Below are positions 30,759-39,761 of a stretch of 64,000 nt of DNA, piece by piece. The position numbers and the translations under genes were made by a program. Under the pieces are notes generated by a model that was not told where the DNA came from, searched no databases, and saw only the letters and a program-made list of their open reading frames with translations. The stretch is from positions 1 to 64,000 of the forward strand of contig JAVCCK010000003.1 in NCBI GenBank assembly GCA_030765525.1, written 5' to 3'. The DNA comes from Candidatus Lernaella stagnicola (lineage in GTDB: Bacteria > Lernaellota > Lernaellaia > Lernaellales > Lernaellaceae). Position 1 is the first letter of the stretch. The number at the start of each line of letters is the position of its first letter.

Positions 30759-31742
30759 TTAGATTCCGCCTCCTTGGACACGGGACGTCAAGACCTTCGT
30801 GAGGACTTCGGCAATGATCCGATGTCCGGCGGCCGTCGGGTGAACCCGATCGGGTTCCGGGTAGAATAACTCGCCCGGCATCAAACCGCTGTCGGCAAAC
30901 GCCGCCGTGAGCGGAATCGACGGGTCAACGCGGGAGATTTCCTCCACCGAAAGCCCCCCGGCGTCGTCGATGAAGTGCGCCGGGATAAACAACATCTGGA
31001 AGCCTCGCCCGGCCCCCATGTCCCGCATCGCCCGCGCATTTTCCCGGAATTCATCAAAGCTGACCCGCGGGCGCCCCTCGGTGAACGCCGCTTGACGCCG
31101 CGCGAAGGTCACGCCCCGCGTCAGCAGCAAATAAAGGGACGAATGCCGCACAAACTGCTGAACGGGCACCAATCGGCCGCTGATTTCCGGCGCCGGCTGC
31201 TGCTGGGCGTCGCCCCGGCCGATGGCTTCAAAGCCGTCGTTGATGCCGAAATAGGCCGTCACGAAATCGGGGCGATAGCTCATCGCTTTTACGCGCAGGA
31301 GCTGCCGACCCTGCCAACTCGTGTAGCCGGGACAGCCGAAGTTGAGTACTTCCACCGGCCTGCCCAGCGCAGCGGCCAGCAATCCTTCGAGCACCGCCGG
31401 ATAGGTTTGCGCGTAATCCAGCGGCGGCGTCCCCAAGCCGAAGGTGCAGCTATCGCCGAGGCAAACCACCCGCAGCGTACCCGGCGCTTTCTCGACCGGG
31501 CGGCGCGGGCCGCGGTACCCGTCTTGGTTGACCTGCCACGCCGGATTGGGCGCTTTGAGTTTCCAAAACAACACGGGATCGCGGTCGAAACTCCCCGGTT
31601 GGTCGCGGTGCGGGTTGGCGAACTGCATCGTCGCGGCCTGGTCCGATAAATCCGGAAACACGAGCCGGACCGCCGCTTCTCCCCCGGCCAATGCCAGGAT
31701 CAGCGCCGCCAGAGCAAAAACGATCAACTTGCGCTTCGTCAT
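30759..31742 (-). CDS. Membrane-anchored SGNH/GDSL hydrolase-like protein 1
   Basis: A predicted 327-residue protein with one N-terminal helix (about 6-24) and a periplasmic SGNH fold. The four blocks are visible: Ser98 in LGDSCTFG, Gly in FGCPGYTSWQGR, Asn in GINDG and the Asp-His pair in PDRVHPTAAGH. All catalytic residues are therefore present, so an esterase or acetyltransferase activity on a glycan or lipid is plausible. It is the last of five co-directional genes and its start overlaps the gene before it by four bases. A paralogue lies directly upstream. The substrate is unknown. Confidence 0.83.
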   Translation of the reverse strand: MTKRKLIVFALAALILALAGGEAAVRLVFPDLSDQAATMQFANPHRDQPGSFDRDPVLFWKLKAPNPAWQVNQDGYRGPRRPVEKAPGTLRVVCLGDSCTFGLGTPPLDYAQTYPAVLEGLLAAALGRPVEVLNFGCPGYTSWQGRQLLRVKAMSYRPDFVTAYFGINDGFEAIGRGDAQQQPAPEISGRLVPVQQFVRHSSLYLLLTRGVTFARRQAAFTEGRPRVSFDEFRENARAMRDMGAGRGFQMLFIPAHFIDDAGGLSVEEISRVDPSIPLTAAFADSGLMPGELFYPEPDRVHPTAAGHRIIAEVLTKVLTSRVQGGGI

Positions 31743-32641
31743 GGCAACAACTTCTCCGCGACGATCTTATCCGCCACAGCCCCGGCGATGACCACCGCGC
31801 CCTTGGCGTTGAAATGCGCGGCGTCGGTGTCGGGCCAGAAGAAAAAGTCGCGGCGATCCAAAAACAGCGGCACCGGATCGACGAGCGCCACGTTCATCTC
31901 CGCAGCGACGGCGCGAATCGCCTCGTTGTAGCGTTTGTGCGTCGCCAGCCAACCCCAATCCCCGTCCAAATAAGGCGCGGTCACCAGCAGCACCTTGCCT
32001 TGTTGCGCCCGCACGCGCTCGATCATGCGTTTCAGATTCGTGCGGAATTCTTGCAGCGATACGCGCGGCGTGCCGTTGGGCGTGGGCGTTTCCACAATTA
32101 GGGTCCGTATTAAGCGGTAGAGTCGAAGTTGAGCCAAGCGCTTCTGCCAGGCGAGCGTCGCCGGGTCCGGAAGTTTGATTTGGCTGTCGGGGACGCCGGT
32201 GAGGCTCTCCCAGTGATCGTTCCAGCCGAACTGGATCATCACCAAATGCGGGTCCCAATCGAGCAGTTCCGTCTCCAGATAGAGGCGACCTTGATGGCTC
32301 GTGTAACCGGGCACGCCGCCGTTGAAAACCTGCACCGGTTTGAGATAGTCGCGCTCCATCAGGTTGGAGGGCAGCCGGTCGGGCCACCCCCGCCCTTGTT
32401 CCATCACGGTGACCGAATCGGACACGCAAACCATACGCGCCGTGTCGTCCCGGAAGTTGGGCGCGACTTTCGGCAAACGCCAGAATCGCACGGAGTCCGG
32501 CTCGCCGAATAGTTCGCCGTGAACCCGAAGCCGGAAATCCATCACCGCCGGGTCGCCTCGGTAGTTCGCCAGGCGCAATATGCCTTCGACCAGCGCCAAG
32601 ACCAGGAATGCCGCGACGATTCCGAATAACAGCTTCTTCAC
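31739..32641 (-). CDS. Membrane-anchored SGNH/GDSL hydrolase-like protein 2
   Basis: A predicted 300-residue paralogue of the following gene. It has an N-terminal membrane helix (about 4-20), Ser76 in VSDSVT (SDS in place of the usual GDS), the shared block GGVPGYTSHQGR, Asn in GWNDHWE and a C-terminal Asp-x-x-His in DTDAAHF. The catalytic Ser, Asn, Asp and His are thus kept, while the oxyanion Gly of block I changes to Ser. It overlaps both neighbours by four bases. It may O-acylate or deacylate the product of the adjacent glycosyltransferases; this is inference from context. Confidence 0.8.
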   Translation of the reverse strand: MKKLLFGIVAAFLVLALVEGILRLANYRGDPAVMDFRLRVHGELFGEPDSVRFWRLPKVAPNFRDDTARMVCVSDSVTVMEQGRGWPDRLPSNLMERDYLKPVQVFNGGVPGYTSHQGRLYLETELLDWDPHLVMIQFGWNDHWESLTGVPDSQIKLPDPATLAWQKRLAQLRLYRLIRTLIVETPTPNGTPRVSLQEFRTNLKRMIERVRAQQGKVLLVTAPYLDGDWGWLATHKRYNEAIRAVAAEMNVALVDPVPLFLDRRDFFFWPDTDAAHFNAKGAVVIAGAVADKIVAEKLLP

Positions 32642-34089
32642 GGGGTTTCATCCTTTCGTCGAAAGACGGACCACCGGTCGTGGCTCCACAATCGAGCATA
32701 GGCCACGCCGAAAATGTCCGTCGACGACACGCCCGGCGGCAGCCCCAAGGCCTCCCCGAACGCCGATTCGGAGCGATCGTAAAAGAACAATGTGGGCTTC
32801 CACTCTTCGAAAAGGCGGCGCAATTGCTCGCGGTCGATACCGCCGTGGGCATCGTAGATGGGCCGGCGAAAACGATCCCACGGCAGGCCCGATTCGACGA
32901 CGATAATCGGATGATATTCATTGCCCAACAACACGCGGTCGTCCTCGCGCAGTTCCGGGCGAAGTTTTTCGACAAAGCGAAACGCGGCGCGATCCGGCCC
33001 CAGCATCCGTTGGGCCGCCACCGTGTTGGCGTGCGAGAAACCCGCCACGACGGCCGCGACGAGCGCCAGGGCGACCAGCCACGTCGAACGCCGCCACGTC
33101 CGCGCCCACGTCGTTAGCGGCAGCGCGATAAACAATACGAGCAATGTCGCCGACAACGACATGTACCGCAGCAAGCGTGGGTCGAGCGTGGCGTCGATGG
33201 CTTTTTTCTCCAGCAGGATCAACAGAACCACGAGGCTCACGGCCGGCAGCAGCAATTTGCGTCTCGTAAAGGCCGCCACGAGGCCGATCAATCCCAACAG
33301 TAAGCCGGGCCAGCCGATCGTCGCGGCCAGCGCATGAGGCAACAACCCAATGCGATCGACCAGCGGCACTTCCGACGCGTGAATCGCCGACACCTCCGCC
33401 GATACGCCCAAGAAGGAAAACGGGTTGCCGGTAACGCGTACGCATTCGGCCATATGCATCAAGGGGAACACCGCCACCATCGCCCCGAATACCAGCGTCT
33501 CCCGAAAACGCCGGTGGGCCGCCAGCCAGCCGACGTACACGACGAGCAACGGCCAGCCCTCGAAGCGAAATGCCGCAGCCGCAGCCGCCGCCAACGCCGC
33601 GCCGACCAACTTAGCCCACGCCGTCCGTTGGTGAGCGACCACGTCGTCGAGCAGATCGATCGCCCAAAGCGTGCAACAAACGAAGGGCACTTCCGACAAG
33701 GTCACGACCGACGCGACGGAAAGCGGATACAGGAACGCGCCTGCGAAAAGCGAAGCCCCCGCCGCTTCCGGTCCGGCGTGGCGGCGCACCAGCCGAACCA
33801 ACGGCCACAACAACAACATGCCCATCGCCAGGGTGAGCAGTCGCGCGGGCCAGACGGCGTGCCCGGTCAGCTTCCACGGAATCCAGAGGAAAAGCGTATG
33901 CAGCGGTCCGAAATTCGTATCGGGATACGGCAGCGGCGATTGATCCCACTGAAACATCAAGTTGATTTTGCTGTAGCCCTCGTGCTCGGCCGAAAAAACG
34001 TTGGGCGCGCCAAACAGAAAAAACAGCCGCACGGCCAACGCCACGGCGACAATCGCCCACAGCATCGCCCTCTCCGCCCGGGGGCTCAT
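32638..34089 (-). CDS. GT-C-fold membrane glycosyltransferase-like protein
   Basis: A predicted 483-residue protein with about ten membrane helices and a C-terminal periplasmic part of about 130 residues. The first external loop carries acidic residues (AEHEGYSKINLM) followed by PDTNFGPLHTLFL, the position where PMT/ArnT-type (GT39/GT83) enzymes hold their catalytic acid. Such enzymes transfer a sugar from a polyprenyl-phosphate donor in the periplasm. It is clearly a paralogue of the gene upstream, which has the same EGxSYSKINL and PDxNFGPLHT segments. Donor and acceptor cannot be inferred. It overlaps neighbours on both sides by four bases. Confidence 0.78.
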   Translation of the reverse strand: MSPRAERAMLWAIVAVALAVRLFFLFGAPNVFSAEHEGYSKINLMFQWDQSPLPYPDTNFGPLHTLFLWIPWKLTGHAVWPARLLTLAMGMLLLWPLVRLVRRHAGPEAAGASLFAGAFLYPLSVASVVTLSEVPFVCCTLWAIDLLDDVVAHQRTAWAKLVGAALAAAAAAAFRFEGWPLLVVYVGWLAAHRRFRETLVFGAMVAVFPLMHMAECVRVTGNPFSFLGVSAEVSAIHASEVPLVDRIGLLPHALAATIGWPGLLLGLIGLVAAFTRRKLLLPAVSLVVLLILLEKKAIDATLDPRLLRYMSLSATLLVLFIALPLTTWARTWRRSTWLVALALVAAVVAGFSHANTVAAQRMLGPDRAAFRFVEKLRPELREDDRVLLGNEYHPIIVVESGLPWDRFRRPIYDAHGGIDREQLRRLFEEWKPTLFFYDRSESAFGEALGLPPGVSSTDIFGVAYARLWSHDRWSVFRRKDETP

Positions 34090-35573
34090 GGCGACGCCTC
34101 CGCCGGCGAGGTTCGATAGATGACGAAATCACCCTCCGCGAACGCTTTGCGAAAACGCAGCCCGCGCGAGGTCGTTTCCTCGGCGCCCCGCGACACACGA
34201 AACACATCAAGATTCGAATTGACCATGTCCGTGCCGATCAGAAAGTAGTCGAGTACCACAATCGTCGGCGGACGTTTTGAAATCAGTTCGGTGAACGCTT
34301 TTTCGTCGAGTTGCTTGCGGTCGGGCGACCAGCGCAGGTCCACAAATTGCGCGAGGGGCAAGCGGCTCTCGATTTGCGCGTAGGGGTGAAAGCGCTGGTC
34401 GAGCAAAACGCGATCGGCAGCGTCGGAATGATCGTGCAACCACTCCACCACATGGCGGATGTCGTCGTCGTATTGGTTTTTGTCCGCCTGCACCCAACCC
34501 CATGCGAACTGCCAGGAGGCCAGGAGAATCGCCACGACTAACGACGCCTGCCGCCAACCTCGCCAGCGCAGGAGGCGCTCGTCCAAAGCGACCAATGCAA
34601 AGCCCGCGTACGCAAAAAGGAAGGTACCCAAGCTGATCACGTAGCGTTCGAGGCTCGGGTCCATCGTGTTGGTCAACGCCTTGTACTGCATGATCGCCAG
34701 CGGAAAGACGAGCAACGCCGCGAACGACAGCTTCCGGCGACGCGCCGCCGCGATGAATATGCCCACAACGCCCAGGGCGAAGGCGGCGTATCCCATGCCA
34801 AGGCCTAGTGACAGCGGCCAACCGAGCGCCTTTTCCTTCAGCGGCAGGTCGGGCATGTACTGCAAAAATGAGAGCGCGCTCGTTTCGGCAAAGCTCATGG
34901 GATGACCCGTCGCCCGCCAACAAAAAAACATGTGAACGAGCGGGAAAATCGCCGTCAGCGCCCCGAACCAAGCGGCCATCCAAAAACTGCGACGCAGCAT
35001 CAGCAGGCAGAGAACCGGCAGGAACAGCCACGCTTCAAAGCGCAGCATACCGGCAGCGGTGATGGCCGCGGCCGCGGCGGTCAACTGCCACCAGCGCGCG
35101 CCGCGTCGTTCGCCAAACGCCGTGAAGAAGGCCAGCAACGCGCCGACCAGGGCCAGCAAATAGGGAGTTTCGGCCAAGCCGGTCGGGCTCGCCCGCAGGT
35201 GCGTCGGGAAAAACGCGAACAGCAACGCGGCCACGACCGCTATGCGGGCATCGAATTCTTTTTTGACTAAAAGGAAAAACAGCGGCACCGTCGCGGTTCC
35301 CGCCAGCAGGCCGAATAGGCGCACCGGCCAAATCCAATCGCCGAACAATCGGAACAGCGCGTAGATCAGCCACGTATGCAGGGGGCCGAAATTGATGTCG
35401 GGATACGGCTTGCCGTTTTCGATCCAGGTGCGCACCAAATTGATCTTGCTGTAGCTTTCACCCTCGTGGGAAAACACGTTGTCGAAGGCGAGCAGAAACA
35501 CCAGCCGTGCCGCGAGGGCCAGCAGCGTCAGAAGAGTCAACCAGTGTTCGGTGCGAAAAGTCGCGCGACGCAT
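34086..35573 (-). CDS. GT-C-fold membrane glycosyltransferase-like protein, paralogue
   Basis: A predicted 495-residue polytopic protein with about ten helices and a soluble C-terminal domain. The first external loop has FSHEGESYSKINL and the conserved PDINFGPLHTWL shared with the following gene; the Glu residues are candidates for the catalytic acid of a polyprenyl-phosphate-sugar transferase. The tandem pair probably arose by duplication. It follows the large gene at 35583 by 9 bp and overlaps the next by four, so the set is expressed as a unit. Substrates are unknown. Confidence 0.78.
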   Translation of the reverse strand: MRRATFRTEHWLTLLTLLALAARLVFLLAFDNVFSHEGESYSKINLVRTWIENGKPYPDINFGPLHTWLIYALFRLFGDWIWPVRLFGLLAGTATVPLFFLLVKKEFDARIAVVAALLFAFFPTHLRASPTGLAETPYLLALVGALLAFFTAFGERRGARWWQLTAAAAAITAAGMLRFEAWLFLPVLCLLMLRRSFWMAAWFGALTAIFPLVHMFFCWRATGHPMSFAETSALSFLQYMPDLPLKEKALGWPLSLGLGMGYAAFALGVVGIFIAAARRRKLSFAALLVFPLAIMQYKALTNTMDPSLERYVISLGTFLFAYAGFALVALDERLLRWRGWRQASLVVAILLASWQFAWGWVQADKNQYDDDIRHVVEWLHDHSDAADRVLLDQRFHPYAQIESRLPLAQFVDLRWSPDRKQLDEKAFTELISKRPPTIVVLDYFLIGTDMVNSNLDVFRVSRGAEETTSRGLRFRKAFAEGDFVIYRTSPAEASP

Positions 35574-35582
35574 TGCCTGATC

Positions 35583-37664
35583 CTACCACCACGCGGGCAC
35601 CGGCACCACAACGCGCCGCGCCCGCCCGGTCCCTACCGGTTGCGCCTCGATGACAAAGGAGCGAACTCCCTTGACCTTCGACGGCACAATCAGCGTATGT
35701 TCCCCCTCGCCGCCGGGCCGATCGACGCGTAGTCGCGCCAAGCGAACACCGGGCGATTCCTCATCGTGATCCGTCACGACTTCACCGGCCCATTCCCAGA
35801 GCGAATCGCCGAGACGATTGCGCGCCCCCACCCGCAAGCTGTAACAGTTCTCGCCCCCGGGCGCATCGGTCAGCTCGACGAGAATCTGCCGGTTCGTCGT
35901 GCCTTCCGGAGCCGCGGTTTCCGGCCGCTGACGCACGGCCAGGCGGCTCGGCGTCGGATGAAGCAGCCCCATCCCCGTGCGGTCCCACGGCGGCTGAATG
36001 CGGTTCCAACGCGCCCAGGTTTCGCTTTCGGGTCCGGTCACGTCCTCGAGGTGATAGATCACAAACCAACCGTTGTCGAAAATGCGCGCCGCTTCGGGAT
36101 CGGCTTCCACATCCGCGTAGGGATTCTCTACGGTATCCGGCGGCAGGCCCAGGTCGCGCGCGAGGGCCGCCAACATGGGCAAGATGCCGTCGCTGTCGGT
36201 TGAATCGGCCACGACCACCGGCGTTCCCATCGAACGCATGACGGCGGGTAATCCTTCGGTGAGCACTTGCTCCAGCCGTTCGCGGGGTAGATCCAGCAGG
36301 GTCGAGAAGTTCAGCCGCCCGTCGACCACCAGATGCAGCGCGTCGCTGCCACCGATCACGCCGCCGGTCGCCCCGGAAAAGCGAACCGCGTCCACCCGCG
36401 CCATGTACGCGCGTTCGACCCGGTCCAGATCGGTGTATCCGGCATGTAAGCCGAAAAGCACCGTAACGGCCAAAAACGCCGCGCCGCTGGTATCGATCCA
36501 CACCGGCGCCACCTGCCGACGAACCCGACCACCGGCCCAAACCAGCAGGCAAGCCGCCCCCGTCGCCAACACGACAGGCCACACGCGACCGTCGCGCCAC
36601 CATCCGGGCGCGAGCCAATGACCCAGCAGCAGCGCCGAGGCGACAATCGTCCACGCAACCAACGCCGCCCACTGCCCGCGACGCAGCAGGCGGTCAACGG
36701 CCAGCGCCGCCACAAACACGGCCACCGGCAACGCCGGGACCAACACGCGCGGGAAGTGGTTGACGGGATTGACCAAGTAGACGGCGACGATCACCAACGC
36801 GTACCAGAAACCAAGTCGCGCGAAGGTGCTGTTCCGTCGCTCTTTCCACATCACAACAATGCCCGGCGCGAGTAGCGGCAACGCCAGCGCGTGCAGCGTG
36901 ATCAAGCCGATCCAACGCCCCGACCACACCGACGCTGCGAGATCGAAGCGCCAATCGACCGGGTAATCATTCAACACCGACCAACCGAATACCGGCCAGC
37001 GCCAAGCGATCACCGCCGCCACGAGAAGCGCCCACACGCCCACCGCCGTCAGGGGCGGCAGCCAGCGAAGCGAGGCTCGCCGGTCCGCGCGCCACAAGCC
37101 CTGCAGCACGGCCACACCGGCGGGTAGAATCAGCACCGCGCTGAAGGTCTTGCACAAAAACGCCAACGCAAAGGACAGGCCGGCCAGCGCTCCGAAGGCG
37201 GGTTGGCGCTCGTCCACCGCGCGGGTCAACAACCACAAACCCAGCACGCCGCAAAAAGTGAGTAACCCATACGGCAGGGCGCTCGTGCCGAAAAACACGG
37301 CCGCCGGAATCGCCCCGGCCAGCAGCGCGGCAATGCGTCCGTGTCGCCCGCGCTCGGCCGCCTCGAAAACCACGAGCATCACGCCGACCCCGGCCAACAC
37401 CGACACCCAGCGCGCCGCGTACAGTTTCTCGTCCAGCAAGCGATAGAAGATCGACACCAGATACACCGGCAAGGTGCTGACCATGCTCCACGTGCCGTCG
37501 AGCATCTGCCGCCGCGCGTCCAGGAACAGAACGACCGAGTCGCTGTCCAGCAAACCGAAAAGCCGGGGCAGCACCAGGCGCACGGCGACGGTGACGGTCA
37601 GCCCCCAAAAGAGCGCCTGAACCGTTCGCAATTGATTCCGTTTCGGGTGTGCGTCGAGATTCAT
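35583..37664 (-). CDS. Large GT-C-fold membrane glycosyltransferase-like protein
   Basis: A predicted 693-residue protein, first of the five-gene group. About ten to twelve helices (to about residue 410) are followed by a soluble periplasmic domain of about 280 residues with beta-rich stretches. The first loop DSDSVVLFLDARRQ holds acidic residues at the usual place for PMT/ArnT-type enzymes. It is more distant from the two paralogues downstream. The start is uncertain: ATG at 37664 is given, ATG at 37694 is possible, and neither has a clear ribosome site. It diverges from the lptC operon across about 200 bp. Confidence 0.72.
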   Translation of the reverse strand: MNLDAHPKRNQLRTVQALFWGLTVTVAVRLVLPRLFGLLDSDSVVLFLDARRQMLDGTWSMVSTLPVYLVSIFYRLLDEKLYAARWVSVLAGVGVMLVVFEAAERGRHGRIAALLAGAIPAAVFFGTSALPYGLLTFCGVLGLWLLTRAVDERQPAFGALAGLSFALAFLCKTFSAVLILPAGVAVLQGLWRADRRASLRWLPPLTAVGVWALLVAAVIAWRWPVFGWSVLNDYPVDWRFDLAASVWSGRWIGLITLHALALPLLAPGIVVMWKERRNSTFARLGFWYALVIVAVYLVNPVNHFPRVLVPALPVAVFVAALAVDRLLRRGQWAALVAWTIVASALLLGHWLAPGWWRDGRVWPVVLATGAACLLVWAGGRVRRQVAPVWIDTSGAAFLAVTVLFGLHAGYTDLDRVERAYMARVDAVRFSGATGGVIGGSDALHLVVDGRLNFSTLLDLPRERLEQVLTEGLPAVMRSMGTPVVVADSTDSDGILPMLAALARDLGLPPDTVENPYADVEADPEAARIFDNGWFVIYHLEDVTGPESETWARWNRIQPPWDRTGMGLLHPTPSRLAVRQRPETAAPEGTTNRQILVELTDAPGGENCYSLRVGARNRLGDSLWEWAGEVVTDHDEESPGVRLARLRVDRPGGEGEHTLIVPSKVKGVRSFVIEAQPVGTGRARRVVVPVPAWW

Positions 37665-37835
37665 GTTCGTGCTGTGTAGCTTAAAATGAAGCATTTGCAA
37701 AAGGAAAAGGGTTTATTATTGAGAACATCTCTCGATTTGCGGATTCTTTCATGCTCTCATCGCGCCATGCGTCGTGGCGACGCCACCCCCGGGTTGTCCC
37801 GAATTTCGACGTCGGCGTCCTTTTTGTTCTTGCCT

Positions 37836-37856
37836 TGGCACGAATTGTGCTATAAT
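37836..37856 (+). promoter_or_regulatory. Predicted overlapping sigma-54 and sigma-70 promoter elements of the lptC-rpoN operon
   Basis: TGGCACG at 37836-37842 with GC at 37849-37850 gives the GG-N10-GC spacing of a sigma-54 site, with one mismatch in the -12 half. TATAAT at 37851-37856 is a perfect sigma-70 -10 box, with TTGCCT at 37830-37835 as a poorly spaced -35. Either polymerase would start near 37862-37863, only four or five bases before the lptC ATG. Confidence 0.5.
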
Positions 37857-37866
37857 CCCCTTGCCT

Positions 37867-38421
37867 ATGAGATTCAGCCCTACCACAAAATTGGGAACGC
37901 TACTGGGAGTCCTGCTCGTCGCCGGGCTGATCTGGCAGCTTTGCCAATCGGATAAGCCACTGAAAAAGACCTCCGAACGGCAAAAAGACTTCCCCTTCGG
38001 TGAAATGGCGGACTTCGTTTACACCCGAACGGTAAACGGCCAAGTCCAATACCGCGCCGCAGCGGCCCGCGCCCGCTACTTCGATAACCGCAACACGGCC
38101 GAACTTGAGCAGGTGACCGGCGAGGTCGTCGAATCAGGCCGGCGTTTCGAGATCCGCGGAGACACGGCCGGGGTCGATATGACCGCCCGCACCGGTGTCT
38201 TGCGCGGCAACGTGGTGGCGCGAACCGAAGACGGCCTGGAACTTCGCACCGACGACCTGCAGTTCGACGGTGCCACGAGCCGGATATCGACCGACGCCGC
38301 CGTGCGCCTGGTCGGGCCGAGTTTCACGGTGGCCGGAATCGGCGCGGACATCGACATCGACGGACAAAGGGTTAAACTTAGAGAACAAGTGAAAGCGAAA
38401 CTGTGGTCTCAAGACAACTAA
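37867..38421 (+). CDS. lptC: LPS export protein LptC
   Basis: A predicted 184-residue inner-membrane protein with one N-terminal helix (about 9-25, LGTLLGVLLVAGLIWQL) and a periplasmic LptC/OstA-like beta-jellyroll (DMTARTGVLRGNVVARTEDG, then a second turn with DLQFDG). LptC links the LptB2FG transporter to the LptA bridge that carries LPS across the periplasm. No Shine-Dalgarno is seen before the ATG, and a promoter lies so close that the mRNA may be leaderless. It overlaps lptA by 19 bases and begins the operon that runs to ptsI. Confidence 0.87.
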   Translation: MRFSPTTKLGTLLGVLLVAGLIWQLCQSDKPLKKTSERQKDFPFGEMADFVYTRTVNGQVQYRAAAARARYFDNRNTAELEQVTGEVVESGRRFEIRGDTAGVDMTARTGVLRGNVVARTEDGLELRTDDLQFDGATSRISTDAAVRLVGPSFTVAGIGADIDIDGQRVKLREQVKAKLWSQDN

Positions 38422-38981
38422 ACTATGCGTGGATCGTGCTATGCACGGCGTTTTTCCTGGCCGGCCCGGCGCTGGGCCAGCAAAGCCGTATCACCGCGCC
38501 CGAATTCGACCCCTCCCAGCCCTTCCACATTGAAGCCGAGCGCCTGGAAGCCGACGGCGGGGACCGACTTGTACGCTTTGAAGGCGACGTGGTCGTCAAG
38601 CAGGAAGATGCGACCCTTCGCTGCGATATCTTGTTGATTTATTTTGAAAAACAGGCCCAGTCCAAAGCGCGTCAAGACGAGGATACGCAGCCCGACGACT
38701 TCGGCGGAGAGGTTGAGAAGCTCATCGCCATGGGTAGCGTGGAGTTGACGCAGGGCAAACGCAAAGCCAGTTGCCAGCGAGCCGAATACAACCATGCCAA
38801 AGGCACGATCGCGCTAACGGGATCCCCGGTGGTCACGCAGGGCCGCGATCGTCTGGCCGGATCGACGATTCTGATTTACGTTCCGAATCAACGAGTGGAA
38901 ATACTCGGCGGAACATCCGGTCGGGTTTCGGTTACCATCAATCCGGGTTCGGTTTCCGGCAACAGCCAAGACGCACCGTAG
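38403..38981 (+). CDS. lptA: LPS transport periplasmic protein LptA
   Basis: A predicted 192-residue periplasmic protein with a signal peptide (YAWIVLCTAFFLAGPALGQ) and an OstA/LptA jellyroll. The family pattern IEAERLEADGGDRLVRFEGDVVVKQ, split over two strands, is at about 43-67, followed by the later repeat RAEYNHAKGTIALTGSPVV. LptA forms the fibre bridging LptC and the outer-membrane LptD. The GTG start lies inside the end of lptC, so translation is coupled. A Gln/Asp-rich insertion (KARQDEDTQPDD) is present between strands. Confidence 0.88.
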   Translation: MVSRQLNYAWIVLCTAFFLAGPALGQQSRITAPEFDPSQPFHIEAERLEADGGDRLVRFEGDVVVKQEDATLRCDILLIYFEKQAQSKARQDEDTQPDDFGGEVEKLIAMGSVELTQGKRKASCQRAEYNHAKGTIALTGSPVVTQGRDRLAGSTILIYVPNQRVEILGGTSGRVSVTINPGSVSGNSQDAP

Positions 38982-38996
38982 GAGAACCGTAAGGAC

Positions 38997-39731
38997 GTGA
39001 CGAAGAACCACCTGGTGCTACGAACCGACAAGCTTACGAAATCGTTCCGCAATCGGACCGTCGTTAAAGCGGCGAGTATCGAAGTGCGCCAGGGCGAAGT
39101 CGTGGGCTTACTCGGGCCCAACGGTGCCGGGAAAACGACCAATTTCTATATGGTTGTGGGGTTGTACCGGCCGGATTCCGGGCGCGTTTTATTGGGCGAT
39201 AAGGACATCACGGATCTGCCGATGTACCGCCGCGCCCGCCTGGGCATCAGCTATCTGGCCCAAGAGCCGTCGGTATTCCGGAAACTGACGGTCGAGGAAA
39301 ACATCCTGGCCATCCTGGAAACGCTCAAGCTCAGCCAGGAAGAACAAAACCGGCGCGTGGATCAATTACTGCAGGATTTGGGCATTTCGCACCTTCGGAA
39401 AAACAAGGCCTATTCCCTTTCCGGTGGCGAGCGACGGCGGGTGGAGATCAGCCGCGCGTTGGTTACGAATCCCTCGTTTTTGCTGCTGGATGAGCCTTTT
39501 GCCGGCATCGACCCCATCGCGGTGAACGAAATTCAAAGCATCGTCGCCGATCTGCGGGAGCGCGGCATCGGGATACTGATCACCGATCACAACGTCCGCG
39601 AAACTTTGAATATCTGCGATCGGGCCTATATTATTCATAAGGGGGAAATTCTCGAAGAAGGAGACCCGAAAACGATAGCCGAGTCACCGAAAGCGCGCGA
39701 GATTTACCTGGGTGACAAATTCAAATTGTAG
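38997..39731 (+). CDS. lptB: LPS export ABC transporter ATPase LptB
   Basis: A predicted 244-residue cytoplasmic ATPase. Walker A is GPNGAGKTT (about 38-46), the signature is [15 protein letters not shown], Walker B is [13 protein letters not shown] and the switch His is in [10 protein letters not shown]. The FAGIDPIAV segment is typical of LptB. It drives LPS extraction by LptFG, which are not in this window. The start is GTG with AAGGA almost adjacent and GGAGAA 11 bases upstream. It sits between lptA and rpoN, as in many proteobacteria. Confidence 0.96.
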   Translation: MTKNHLVLRTDKLTKSFRNRTVVKAASIEVRQGEVVGLLGPNGAGKTTNFYMVVGLYRPDSGRVLLGDKDITDLPMYRRARLGISYLAQEPSVFRKLTVEENILAILETLKLSQEEQNRRVDQLLQDLGISHLRKNKAYSLSGGERRRVEISRALVTNPSFLLLDEPFAGIDPIAVNEIQSIVADLRERGIGILITDHNVRETLNICDRAYIIHKGEILEEGDPKTIAESPKAREIYLGDKFKL

Positions 39732-39761
39732 CCGCCGAAACAAGAAAGGAGGGGTTGGCCG

